Positions 26,231 to 34,550 of a stretch of DNA of 64,000 bases are shown here, in pieces. The translations under genes and the position numbers were made by a program. The stretch's first letter is position 1. Each line of letters begins with the position of its first letter. The notes under the pieces were generated by a model. That model saw only the letters and a program-made list of their open reading frames with translations, did not search any database and was not told where the DNA came from. The stretch comes from an uncultured Thermoanaerobaculia bacterium (GTDB taxonomy: Bacteria > Acidobacteriota > Thermoanaerobaculia > Multivoradales > Multivoraceae), in contig OX638294.1 in assembly GCA_951812325.1 (NCBI GenBank), positions 655,136-719,135 on the forward strand, given 5' to 3'.

Positions 26231-26282
26231 TTCTGGCGTGGCGAAGGTCGGAATCGTCCGGGGAAACCTCTTCACCAGCCGG
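26231..26282 (+). repeat. Second copy of the macro-gene start (remnant)
   Basis: These 52 bases match 24017-24068 at about 85% identity. In frame they read VAKVGIVRGNLFTSR against MAKVEVVRGNIFTSR of the macro gene. The ATG has become GTG and the upstream TGA has become TGG. The copy ends abruptly where it meets the 3' end of the LLM oxidoreductase gene, whose last three codons and stop are read from the other strand of this sequence. The rest of 26061-26230 has no supported gene. Confidence 0.7.
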
Positions 26283-27192
26283 CCAACCGTTCGCGGACCG
26301 TCGCGAGCCGGCCGATCGACTCGAGCACCTGCGCCGGGTCCTGAACCAGGTGCCGCACGACGACCTCGTCGTACCCGATCTCGGCCAGCTCCCCGAATGC
26401 ACCGGCCACGCGATCCATGTCGCCGAGGATCAACGCCTCGGGCGGAAAGCCCCGGTATCCGCGTGAGACGATCCCCGCCGCGGTCTGCTCCGCTTCGGCC
26501 GCCGTGCCGCCGACGTAGATGTCGCGCCGGATCGCGCACACGCCGACCGGGCGGTTGTGGCGCTCACAGGCGTCCCGGTAAAGGCCGAGTTGATCCGCCG
26601 CGTCCGCCGGCGTCAGGCCCGGCGCCGCCAGCCAGCCGTCTCCCAGCCGCGCGGCGCGGTCGATCGCGGGCGGCGCCGAGGCGCCGATCCACACCTCGAC
26701 CGGCGCCGGCGGGCACGGCGAGAGGCGCGCCTCCCGGAGCCCGAAGCGATCATTCTCCCCTCCGGTCGTCACCGTCTCGCCCGCCCATAGGCGGCGCAGG
26801 ATGGAGAGCGATTGCTCGAACCGCGACGGCCGCTGCCGCGCCGAGACGCCCATTGCCGGGAACTGGTTGTCGGCGGGGCCGATCGCGCACTGGAGGATGA
26901 ACCGGCCCTCCATCAGGCTGGCCAGCGTCCCGACCTGCTCGGCGACGATCAGCGGGTGCCAGAGCGGCAGCAGATAGAGGGCGCCCGCGGGACGATCCCC
27001 CCACTCCGCCAGCATCCTGCCGAGGATCGCCGTGTTCTGGTAGTAGGGCAGCGCGGTCGCGTGGTGGTCGCCCACGAACAACGCGTCGAGGTCGGCCTCC
27101 CGCGCCTCCCGCGCCCGGTCGATCATCCTCCGGGCCCCCTCGCGGGGGTCGCTCACGTTGTAGGCACTCTGAACGGAAATGCTGACTCGCAT
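26272..27192 (-). CDS. LLM-class flavin-dependent oxidoreductase
   Basis: A 306-residue luciferase-like monooxygenase/F420-type reductase. Visible family segments are the N-terminal MRVSISVQS strand, LDALFVGDHHA, YLLPLWHPLIVAEQVGTLASLMEGRF, AIGPADNQF and VWIGASAPPAIDRAARLGDGWL. FMN or F420 dependence cannot be told apart by eye. The last codons (AGW, stop) overlap the macro-gene remnant on the opposite strand, so the natural C-terminus may have been replaced by a few residues. Otherwise full length. Confidence 0.85.
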   Translation of the reverse strand: MRVSISVQSAYNVSDPREGARRMIDRAREAREADLDALFVGDHHATALPYYQNTAILGRMLAEWGDRPAGALYLLPLWHPLIVAEQVGTLASLMEGRFILQCAIGPADNQFPAMGVSARQRPSRFEQSLSILRRLWAGETVTTGGENDRFGLREARLSPCPPAPVEVWIGASAPPAIDRAARLGDGWLAAPGLTPADAADQLGLYRDACERHNRPVGVCAIRRDIYVGGTAAEAEQTAAGIVSRGYRGFPPEALILGDMDRVAGAFGELAEIGYDEVVVRHLVQDPAQVLESIGRLATVRERLAGW

Positions 27193-27259
27193 GGCTCCCT
27201 CTTCCCGGTCAATGTATAGGATCGCGCGTCAACAACGTACAGGAGGACCCGCGAGTCCC

Positions 27260-27541
27260 ATGTCTGAGCTGATTCTCGCCACAGCCGCGTATCCGGCCGG
27301 AGGTCTGATCGCCGGCGTTCTCGGCGCCGCAGCAGGCGTCCTGATCGTCGTCATCCTGGCCGACGCCGCCAGTACCGAACCCGTCAAGCCGAGGACGATC
27401 CCGATCTGGATGTGGATCGTATTCTGGATCCCCGTCGGCCTCATCCTGATTCTCACCGACATGCCGGGCTGGCTGCGCACCCTCCTGTTCGTCATTCCGC
27501 TGGCGCTGACGGTCGGGCTCTTCAACCGTCGTGCAAGCTGA
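27260..27541 (+). CDS. Small membrane protein
   Basis: A 93-residue protein with three hydrophobic segments: residues ~10-35 (GGLIAGVLGAAAGVLIVVILA), ~49-67 (IPIWMWIVFWIPVGLILIL) and ~72-86. AGGAGG lies 13 bases before the ATG. The C-terminus overlaps the GTG of the following hydrolase gene by eleven bases. No family recognised. Confidence 0.65.
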   Translation: MSELILATAAYPAGGLIAGVLGAAAGVLIVVILADAASTEPVKPRTIPIWMWIVFWIPVGLILILTDMPGWLRTLLFVIPLALTVGLFNRRAS

Positions 27542-28337
27542 CCGCTTCGCTACCGCAACCGATGGCGCCAGGATTCGCTATCGGGTCGCGGGCGCCGGCC
27601 CGGTCGTCGTCCTGACACACGGTCTGGGCGGTCATCTCGACTCCTGGGGGCCCACCGTGGAGACGTTCCAGGACCGCTGCACCGTCCTGACCTGGGACGT
27701 TCGCGGCTTCGGCGGCTCGGACCGACGCCCCGACACGATGGCGCCCGGGACCTGGGCCTCCGACCTGGCGTCGGTGCTCGACGAAGTCGGCGCCCCTGAC
27801 GCCGTGATCGGCGGGATCTCGATGGGCGGCGTCGTCTCCCAACGCTTCGCCCTCGACTTCCCCGAGCGCACCCAGGCCCTGATCCTGATCAGCACCTCGA
27901 GCGAGCTGAACGAACGCGCCGAGGCCGGCTGGAACGCCCGGGCCGACCTGATCGAGCGGGACGGCCTTGCCAAGGCGCTTGCGCCGACCGGTCCCGCGCT
28001 CTCCTACGGCAAGGAGTACCGCGAACGCCACGCCGAGGACATCGCGGAGGCGGCGCGTCTCGCGATCGAACGCAACGACGAGGCCTGCTACGCCGCCGCC
28101 TGCCGCGCCGTCTCGAACATCGACTACACCGCCGACCTGGCGGCCATCTCCTGTCCCACCCTGATCCTCCAGGGCCTGGAAGACGCCCTCACCCCACCGG
28201 GCGGCAGCGTCATCATGTCCCGTCGCATCCCGGGCGCCCGCCTCGTCATGCTCGAACACTGCGGCCACGGCATCCCGACGGAAGGCCCCGAAGAGTTCCA
28301 CACCGAAGTCGGAGCCTTCCTGGCCGAGGTCTCCTGA
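27531..28337 (+). CDS. Alpha/beta hydrolase (3-oxoadipate enol-lactonase-like)
   Basis: A 268-residue hydrolase starting at a GTG within the end of the small membrane protein gene. Features are LTHGLGGHLDSW, TWDVRGFGGSDRRP, the nucleophile elbow GGISMGGVVSQ, an acid in LQGLEDALTPPGG and the histidine in EHCGHGIPTE. Overall pattern is close to PcaD-like lactonases and general esterases. Its start overlap points to coupled translation with the upstream gene. Confidence 0.85.
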   Translation: MQADRFATATDGARIRYRVAGAGPVVVLTHGLGGHLDSWGPTVETFQDRCTVLTWDVRGFGGSDRRPDTMAPGTWASDLASVLDEVGAPDAVIGGISMGGVVSQRFALDFPERTQALILISTSSELNERAEAGWNARADLIERDGLAKALAPTGPALSYGKEYRERHAEDIAEAARLAIERNDEACYAAACRAVSNIDYTADLAAISCPTLILQGLEDALTPPGGSVIMSRRIPGARLVMLEHCGHGIPTEGPEEFHTEVGAFLAEVS

Positions 28338-28380
28338 CAGCCCGAGGCAGGGCCGCCGCCAGCGCCGCTTCCGGGAGCAA

Positions 28381-28532
28381 CAGGGCCGTTCCAAGGCCGG
28401 GAACTTCGGTGACCGATGTGAGGAAACCTACTCCGGAATCGGCAACTCGGCGCCGGCACGGCTCTCGACCCTCGGGAATGAAGGCCTCCCGCCCGCGCCC
28501 AGCGTGGAGCGCTGGACTTTGGAATGGTCCTG
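28381..28532. mobile_element. MITE-like element, copy 1 (152 bp)
   Basis: Begins CAGGGCCGTTCCAAGG and ends CTTTGGAATGGTCCTG, an imperfect inverted repeat of 16 bases. A second element of nearly the same length and with the same ends lies at 49841-49991. No transposase is encoded. No clean target duplication is visible. The rest of the 365-base gap (28338-28702) shows no gene; a minus-strand frame there has a CxxC...C pattern but no start or family match. Confidence 0.6.
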
Positions 28533-28702
28533 GCACAGCAAGTTCCTCGGCGCACACACCGGCGCACGCTCGAACGCCGCGCCGGGCGTTAGCTCCTCAC
28601 CGCACCGGCAGCACTGGATCAGGTCCTCGCCGCGAACGCCGCTCTGCGCTACGCCATCCGTGCGCCCGTTGACGACCTCGCGGAGTCGTTCGCGGCTGGA
28701 AA

Positions 28703-29737
28703 CTACTTCAGGTGGCGGTCGAAGAAGTCGATTTCGGCCGCCATTGCCTTGTCGAGCCAGTCGCCGCTGTAGATGTCGTAGTGGCCCATCTCCCAGGCGT
28801 GGTACTCGACGGGAACGCGGCCGGACAGGATTTGGGCGACTCGCTGGCCGTGTTCGCGGATGTCGAAGTAGTGCTCCTGCTTCGCGTCGATGATGATGGT
28901 CGGAGCGGTGATGCGGTGGGCGTGCTCGACGGGCGAGAACTTCGCGAAGCGCTCGTAGTACGGGCTGCCGGTCAGGCCCTCGGGCTGAGGGCCGCCGACC
29001 GGCACCGGCGCCACTTCGCCGCGGGCGCGCTGGATGGCGGTGTGGTGGAAGCCCTTGAGGCCGCCGGGCGCCGTGACCAGGCCGGAGCGCTGGTCCATCG
29101 CGCCGACCTGGGCGGCGACCGCCTTGACGCGACGGTCGTGGGCGGCGCGCCAGACGACGTGGCCCCCGCCGAAGCTCGAGCCCCAGATGCCGATCCGGGA
29201 CGGGTCCGCGTGCGGTTCGCCTTCAACGAACGTGATTGCCGCGTCGATGTCCTCCTGCTGGTCGAGCGGGTCCACCAGCTGCCGGATGGCCTGGGCCTTG
29301 ACCGTGACGTAGCCGTCCTCGTCCGGCTCCGGCATCTTCCCGCGGACGACGAGGCGGGCGTCGCTCTCGCCCCAGCCGCGGTAGTCGAAGGCCAGTACGA
29401 GGTAACCGGCGGCGGCGAAGCGAGGCGCGATGCCGCGGTTCAGATGCGACTTCGTGCCGCCCCAACCGTGGCAGAGGACAATTGTCGGCAGCTTCTCGCC
29501 CTCGGCCGTCGCCTTCGGGTAGAAGACGTCGCCGGCCAGCCGGGTGCCGTCGCTCCAGATCTCGACCGGCTTGCGGACGAGGGTCGGATAGCCCTCGACG
29601 TCCATCGGTTCGCCGGCCGCCAGCGCCGGCGGGACGGCCATCGCCGCGGCCAGGACCGCAGCCAAGGCCAGGCCGCAGACGTAGAACTTCCGGCAGAAGT
29701 ACATTCTCCGATCGTGTTTCCGGGTGTGATCCTGCAT
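28703..29737 (-). CDS. Exported alpha/beta hydrolase (dienelactone hydrolase/S15-like)
   Basis: A 344-residue protein with GGAGGAG before its ATG. The N-terminus is a signal peptide (YVCGLALAAVLAAAMAVPPALAAG). The fold is supported by VLCHGWGGTK, AFDYRGWGESDA, the nucleophile elbow IWGSSFGGGH, an aspartate in IIIDAKQEHYFD and the final HAWEMGHYDIY. It resembles the Xaa-Pro dipeptidyl-peptidase-like or dienelactone hydrolase groups. Divergent from the outer-membrane barrel gene, with a repeat-rich intergenic region between. Confidence 0.82.
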   Translation of the reverse strand: MQDHTRKHDRRMYFCRKFYVCGLALAAVLAAAMAVPPALAAGEPMDVEGYPTLVRKPVEIWSDGTRLAGDVFYPKATAEGEKLPTIVLCHGWGGTKSHLNRGIAPRFAAAGYLVLAFDYRGWGESDARLVVRGKMPEPDEDGYVTVKAQAIRQLVDPLDQQEDIDAAITFVEGEPHADPSRIGIWGSSFGGGHVVWRAAHDRRVKAVAAQVGAMDQRSGLVTAPGGLKGFHHTAIQRARGEVAPVPVGGPQPEGLTGSPYYERFAKFSPVEHAHRITAPTIIIDAKQEHYFDIREHGQRVAQILSGRVPVEYHAWEMGHYDIYSGDWLDKAMAAEIDFFDRHLK

Positions 29738-29808
29738 CGCTGATCTCCTCCGAAGATGTTCAGGGTCGTTTCTCCCATGCTAACGGAGCTTGCGCCGCAA
29801 ACGCGACG

Positions 29809-29954
29809 CAGGGAATCCGCGCGCCCGCGGACAGTCTTGGCCCTTGAACACAACTGCCCAGCGCGCGGTCAGGGAATCCGCGCGCCCGCGGACGTACTCG
29901 CGGGTGGGTAGCTCGTGCCTAGGCGGATGCCGGGAATCCCGCGCGCCCGCGGAC
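29809..29954 (+). repeat. Three spaced copies of a 24-bp GC repeat
   Basis: CAGGGAATCCGCGCGCCCGC-GGAC occurs at 29809-29832 and 29870-29893, and a one-base-longer variant at 29930-29954. Copy-to-copy distance is 61 then 60 bases. The copies lie in the 331-base gap between divergent genes (28703-29737 minus, 30069 plus), where no gene is supported. Regular spacing near six helical turns would suit cooperative protein binding, but this is inference. No cas genes are present. Confidence 0.65.
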
Positions 29955-30068
29955 GCACTCAGGGCCGTCATCGAGACACGAGCCGGGTTCCGGGGAGGGA
30001 GCATCCGCGCTCATCGGGCAGAGCCAGACCCTCTGCCGGCGAGCTTTCGCCCGACTGGCGGCGGCAGA

Positions 30069-32345
30069 ATGAGTGCCGCGCCTGCTTTCGGAGTAGAGTC
30101 GCGGTCCGTGAGGCGCATTCCCACGGCGGCCATCGTCGCAGCCCTGTCGCTGTGGGCCGCCGCGTCCGGAGCGCAAACCGCACGTCCGTCAGCGAAGGCG
30201 GTGGCGATCGGCGAAGCCCCGGCGCTCGACGGCGCGGTCCTCGACGACCCCGTCTGGCAAGCCATCGAGCCGGCATCGGGCCTGACGCAGACGCGGCCCT
30301 ACGCCGGCGAGCCGGGCACCGAGCACACGGAGGTCCGCTTCGCGTACACCGGGGACACCCTGTTCGTCGCCGTCGTCTGCCACGACCGGGAACCGGACGG
30401 GATCGTCATCTCCGACAGTCGCCGCGACGCAGCCCTGGACGAGACGGACAGCTTCCAGGTCATCTTCGACACGTTCCAGGACGGGCGCAACGGCTTCGTC
30501 TTCGGCACCAACCCCGCCGGCATCGAGTACGACGGCCAGGTCCTCGAAGGCGGCTCGGGCGTGTTCAGCGGCATGGGCGGCGGCGGCCGCTTCCGGGGCG
30601 CCATGTCCACGGGCTTCAACCTGAACTGGGACGGCGCCTGGAACGTCGCCACCCAGGTCGGCGAGTTCGGCTGGAGCGCCGAGTTCGCGATTCCCTTCCG
30701 CACCCTGCGATATCCCCCTGCCGACGTGCAGACCTGGGGCCTCAACTTTCAGCGCAACATCGCCCGCCACAGGGAGGTCGCCTTCTGGTCCGAGCTCGAC
30801 CGCAACCACGACCTGGACAGGCTGACCGACGCGGGCGCGCTTCAGGGCGTCGAGCCGCCGCCGCAGCGCAACCTGAAGCTGATCCCGTACGCCATCGGCA
30901 GCAGCCACGAGCCGCGCCAGACGGACCGCGACAACGAGTCGGACTCCGACCTCGGCGTAGACCTCAAGTACAGCGTGACGCCGAGCCTGACCCTGGACCT
31001 GACGTACAACACGGACTTCGCCCAGGTCGAGGTGGACGAGCAGCAGGTGAACCTCGACCGGTTCAACCTGTTCTTCCCCGAGAAGCGGCCCTTCTTCCTG
31101 GAGAACGCCGGCCTGTTCACCGTCGGAGCGCGCTCGGGCGGCAGCCGCGCGTCGGCCCGCGTCGACCTGTTCTTCAGCCGCCGCATCGGCATCGGCCCAG
31201 GCGGTGAGCTGATCCCGATCGACTACGGCGGTCGGCTCTCCGGCAAGGCGGGCCGCTTCAACGTCGGACTGCTCCACATGCAGACGGCCACGGTGGGAGG
31301 GCTGCACGGGAACAACTACGCCGTCGCCCGCGTCAACCGGGAACTGGGCGAACGCTCCAGCATCGGCGGGATGTTCGTCAGCCGCGAAGGCGTGGGCAGC
31401 CTGGCCCCGCAGGACGACACGAACCGCACCTTCGCGCTCGACGGCAAGTGGGGCATCGGCGAGCACCACACGATCGAGTCGTACGTCGCCCGGACGGACA
31501 CGCCGGGACTCGACGGCGACGACAGCTCGATGCTCCTGAGCTACAACCTCGGCAAGCCGGAGTGGCGCAGCAGCGTCAGCGTCGCCGAAGCCCGGGCGAA
31601 TTTCAATCCGGAAGTCGGCTTCATGTCACGACGGGACTTCCGGAACTTCTCCGCGTTCGGCATGCGCACGATGCGACCGAAGAACCTCGCCGGCCTGCAC
31701 GAGATCAGGCCCCATGCCTCGTACAGCGGCATCTGGGACTTCGACGACTACAAGGAAACCCAGTACATCCATGTCGATACGCACTGGGAGTGGCGCAGCG
31801 GCTTCCAGATCCACACCGGCGTGAACTTCACCGAGGAGGGCGTCAAGGAGACGTTCGAGATCGTCGACGGCTTCCCCGTCCAGGCCGGCAGGTACAGCCA
31901 CGACGAGCTGCAGACCGTGTTCTCGACGAACCAGGCGAAGCCGTTCTCGGCCTACATCCGCAACATCACCGGCGGCTTCTTCGGCGGCGACCGGAGTTCC
32001 ACCTCGCTCACCCTGCTCGCCCGGCGCGGCGAAAGACTGACTTCGGAACTGACCTGGGACCACAACGACGTGGACATCGCGTCGGGCAGCTTCCAGGTCA
32101 ATCTCGGTCGCCTGCGACTCTCCTACTCGATTACGCCACGGATGCTCGTCCAGGCGCTCGCCCAGTACAACGACCAGTCCGACAGCGTGTCCGCGAACCT
32201 CCGCTTCTCCTGGCTGCAGGATGCGAACACCGGCCTGTTCGTCGTCTACAACGAAATCGACGAGCTGGGCGCGCGGCTTCTCTACGAGCGCCCGGACCGC
32301 ACTGTCATCGTCAAGTACAGCCGCCTGATCGACATCCTCCGTTGA
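30069..32345 (+). CDS. CBM9-like plus DUF5916 outer-membrane barrel protein
   Basis: A 758-residue exported protein. ATG 30069 gives a long n-region; GTG 30108, with GGAG upstream, gives a neater signal peptide (RRIPTAAIVAALSLWAAASGAQ). Residues ~35-210 form a carbohydrate-binding family 9-like domain (APALDGAVLDDPVW, EVRFAYTGDTLFVAVVCHD, VIFDTFQDGRNGFVFGTNP). The remainder is DUF5916, a beta-barrel-like region with FFPEKRPFFLENAGLF and alternating aromatic strands up to the C-terminal YSRLIDILR. The family is widespread in outer membranes of polymer-degrading bacteria; the ligand is unknown. Confidence 0.85.
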   Translation: MSAAPAFGVESRSVRRIPTAAIVAALSLWAAASGAQTARPSAKAVAIGEAPALDGAVLDDPVWQAIEPASGLTQTRPYAGEPGTEHTEVRFAYTGDTLFVAVVCHDREPDGIVISDSRRDAALDETDSFQVIFDTFQDGRNGFVFGTNPAGIEYDGQVLEGGSGVFSGMGGGGRFRGAMSTGFNLNWDGAWNVATQVGEFGWSAEFAIPFRTLRYPPADVQTWGLNFQRNIARHREVAFWSELDRNHDLDRLTDAGALQGVEPPPQRNLKLIPYAIGSSHEPRQTDRDNESDSDLGVDLKYSVTPSLTLDLTYNTDFAQVEVDEQQVNLDRFNLFFPEKRPFFLENAGLFTVGARSGGSRASARVDLFFSRRIGIGPGGELIPIDYGGRLSGKAGRFNVGLLHMQTATVGGLHGNNYAVARVNRELGERSSIGGMFVSREGVGSLAPQDDTNRTFALDGKWGIGEHHTIESYVARTDTPGLDGDDSSMLLSYNLGKPEWRSSVSVAEARANFNPEVGFMSRRDFRNFSAFGMRTMRPKNLAGLHEIRPHASYSGIWDFDDYKETQYIHVDTHWEWRSGFQIHTGVNFTEEGVKETFEIVDGFPVQAGRYSHDELQTVFSTNQAKPFSAYIRNITGGFFGGDRSSTSLTLLARRGERLTSELTWDHNDVDIASGSFQVNLGRLRLSYSITPRMLVQALAQYNDQSDSVSANLRFSWLQDANTGLFVVYNEIDELGARLLYERPDRTVIVKYSRLIDILR

Positions 32346-32380
32346 GTCTGTATCGGCTTTCCCGCAGGAGCCCCGCCGAC

Positions 32381-33019
32381 ATGAATTCCAGCGACCTCCG
32401 CATCTACTTCTCCTTCCGTTCCCAGTTCTCGTGGCTGGCCTTTCACCGGATCACGACGACCGGCGCGTTCGACTGGAACGAGGTCGACGCGGTCCCGATC
32501 TTCCCCTTCGGCAAGGGCGCGAACCTCTCGGCAGGACGCGCCAAGTCGTCCTACCTCCGGGAGGACACGGAGCGCATCGCGAAGGCCTACGGGCTCACCG
32601 TCAAGTGGCCGGAGTCGGAAGGCGATCCCGACTGGTTCCCGCCCCACCAGATCTACCTTTGGGCCCGAGAGCGGGGCAAGGCGATCGACTATGCGCGCGA
32701 GGCCTTCTCCGCACGCTTCGAACGCGGCCTCGACCTCGCCAGCGACGAGGTAATGAAGGCCGCCGCCGAGGCAGCGGGGCTCGACGGCGACGAGGCCCTC
32801 GCCGTCGCCCACGATCCACAGTGGAAGGCGAGGGTCATGGACGGTTTCAGCCATACGCGGGAGGACGGCGCCTTCGGCGTACCGCTGTTCATCTTCCGTG
32901 GCGAGCGCTTCTGGGGCAACGACCGGCTCGAATGGCTGCTCCGGGCGGTTGCCCGAAGCGAGGGCAGGGAGCTGTCCGACCTGGCAGCGGATCCGCTGGC
33001 GCCGGTCTGTTCCCCGTAG
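32381..33019 (+). CDS. DsbA-fold / HCCA isomerase-like protein
   Basis: A 212-residue thioredoxin-like protein of the 2-hydroxychromene-2-carboxylate isomerase/DsbA family. It begins LRIYFSFRSQFSWLAF, with SFRSQFSW at the site of the redox CxxC, so it lacks the redox cysteines as isomerases do. AFGVPLFIFRGERFWGNDRLEWL is the typical C-terminal cis-Pro and substrate region. These enzymes use glutathione in aromatic degradation. GCAGGAG precedes the ATG. Located 35 bases after the barrel gene. Confidence 0.82.
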   Translation: MNSSDLRIYFSFRSQFSWLAFHRITTTGAFDWNEVDAVPIFPFGKGANLSAGRAKSSYLREDTERIAKAYGLTVKWPESEGDPDWFPPHQIYLWARERGKAIDYAREAFSARFERGLDLASDEVMKAAAEAAGLDGDEALAVAHDPQWKARVMDGFSHTREDGAFGVPLFIFRGERFWGNDRLEWLLRAVARSEGRELSDLAADPLAPVCSP

Positions 33020-33129
33020 CGGGAGGGCGTCGGGAACATCCGTCAGGCCGGAGGGCTGGAGCGCGGGAGTGCCGGAGGACGAACCGGGCAGCACGCTGAC
33101 CGGATCGACGTCCTCCCGCCGCCGGGCCG

Positions 33130-33882
33130 CTATACGCGGGCGGCCGCCGCGACGCGGCCCACGATGAGTACGCATGGCGGCTCGATGTCCCCGGAGAGCT
33201 CGCCCGCGGCCAGGGCCTGCAGGTTGCAGGACACGACTCTCTGGTCCGGCGTCGTGGCCCGCTCGACAATCGCGACCGGAGTGGACCGCTCGCGGCCAGC
33301 GGCGATCAGGCCGCGACCGATGCGTTCCAGTCGTCGGGCCGGCATGAGAACGACGACCGTGTCGGCGCCCGCGAGACCCGCCCAGTCGGGTTCGCCGCCC
33401 TCGGCATTCCGCGCCGAGACGACCGAGAAGCCCAGGGAGACGCCCCGATGGGTGAGCGGGATGCCGGCCGCCGCGGCCGCCGCGGTGAAGCTGCTCACTC
33501 CCGGCACGACCTCGCAGGGCACACCGGCCGCCGTGCAGGCTTCGATCTCCTCGCCGCCGCGACCGAAGACGGCCGGGTCCCCACCCTTGAGCCGCACGAC
33601 ATGAGCGCCGGTCTGAGCGTGTTCGACGATGAGCCTCTCGATCCGACGCTGCCGGGCCTGCACGTCGTCGCCGGGGCGCTTGCCGACATCGACGATCCCG
33701 GCGCCCGCTTTCGCCTCGGCGAGAAGTTCGGGCGCCGCGAGGCGGTCATGCAGGACGACATCGGCGGCCCGCAGCCGTTTCAGGCCGAGGACGGTGATCA
33801 GATCCGGGTCTCCGGGCCCGGCGCCGACCAGCGTGACCCGTCCCGGAACGCCGGGGCCGGACGATTCGTCGGCGCAACTCAA
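33130..33882 (-). CDS. cobA: Uroporphyrinogen-III C-methyltransferase (SUMT)
   Basis: A 250-residue SAM-dependent methyltransferase converting uroporphyrinogen III to precorrin-2 for siroheme. Key blocks are VTLVGAGPGDPDLIT (N-terminal SAM loop), VVRLKGGDPAVFGRGGEE, VVPGVSSFTAAAAAAGIPLTHRG and the TPVAIVERAT segment. The TTG start at 33882 overlaps the stop of the precorrin-2 dehydrogenase gene (TTGA). With that enzyme it replaces the fused CysG found elsewhere. Confidence 0.92.
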   Translation of the reverse strand: MSCADESSGPGVPGRVTLVGAGPGDPDLITVLGLKRLRAADVVLHDRLAAPELLAEAKAGAGIVDVGKRPGDDVQARQRRIERLIVEHAQTGAHVVRLKGGDPAVFGRGGEEIEACTAAGVPCEVVPGVSSFTAAAAAAGIPLTHRGVSLGFSVVSARNAEGGEPDWAGLAGADTVVVLMPARRLERIGRGLIAAGRERSTPVAIVERATTPDQRVVSCNLQALAAGELSGDIEPPCVLIVGRVAAAARV

Positions 33883-34550
33883 CGCCCCGGCTCCTCCGCA
33901 GCGACGCCCATGATCCGTTCGGCCCGTTCCAGGGCTTCGACTTCCCTGCCCTCGCGGAACAGGACCAGGACCTCCGAGTCCACGAGTTCGTACCAGCGCC
34001 GACGCCGCTCCTCGAAGTCCGGAATCGCCTCGGCCAGCGGCGCCCGCAACCGGGCGGCGAGTTCGAGCAGCGCCCCGTACTCGGGGCCCAGCTCGCGCTC
34101 CAACCGCTCACGGAGGCGCACCGCCAGTGCCGGGGCGCGTCCGGAGGTCGAGATCGCGACGACCAGGTCGCCGCGGCGCACAAGCGCCGGCATGATGAAA
34201 CTGCAATGGTGCAGGTCGTCTTCGACGTTGGCAAAGATGCCTCGCCGGTCCGCCTCCGCGAAGAACGCCCCGTCGGCCGCCGGCTCGCCAGGCTCCGCCA
34301 GAGCCAGTGCCGCACCCTCCAGATCGCCCGGCCGATACGGGCGCGCAAGGTGTTCGATCTCGCCGCTTGCGGCCTGTCGGGCAAGTCTCCGCGTCAGACA
34401 GGGCGCGACCACGCGCACCCGCGCTCCGCACCGGAGCAGCCCGGCAACCCTGCGTTCCGCCACCGGGCCGCCGCCCTTGACGACCACGAGCCGGTCGGCG
34501 AGCGAAAGGTAGACCGGATAGTAGGCGGGCGGTCGGGGGGGGCCGCTCAA
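33879..34550 (-). CDS. Precorrin-2 dehydrogenase / sirohydrochlorin ferrochelatase
   Basis: A 223-residue Met8/CysG-N-type enzyme that oxidises precorrin-2 with NAD and may insert iron to give siroheme. It starts at a TTG overlapping the reductase stop. PVYLSLADRLVVVKGGGPVAERR (residues ~12-34) is the NAD-binding motif, and FANVEDDLHHCSFIMPALVRRGDLVVAISTSGRAPALA is the highly conserved catalytic region. The C-terminal ~70 residues match the usual dimerisation domain. Siroheme is needed for sulfite reductase, which fits the cysH-like neighbour. Confidence 0.9.
   Translation of the reverse strand: MSGPPRPPAYYPVYLSLADRLVVVKGGGPVAERRVAGLLRCGARVRVVAPCLTRRLARQAASGEIEHLARPYRPGDLEGAALALAEPGEPAADGAFFAEADRRGIFANVEDDLHHCSFIMPALVRRGDLVVAISTSGRAPALAVRLRERLERELGPEYGALLELAARLRAPLAEAIPDFEERRRRWYELVDSEVLVLFREGREVEALERAERIMGVAAEEPGR

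Noticed and set aside
26130..26900. Plus-strand gene beginning in the macro remnant
   Set aside because: After the 15-residue macro match it is an arginine- and proline-rich antisense frame of the LLM gene.
28555..28700. Zinc-ribbon protein on the minus strand
   Set aside because: A CxxC pattern appears, but there is no start, no second convincing pair and no family match.
29809..29954. CRISPR array
   Set aside because: Only three GC-rich units of unequal length, the intervening bases are not typical spacers, and no cas genes are present.
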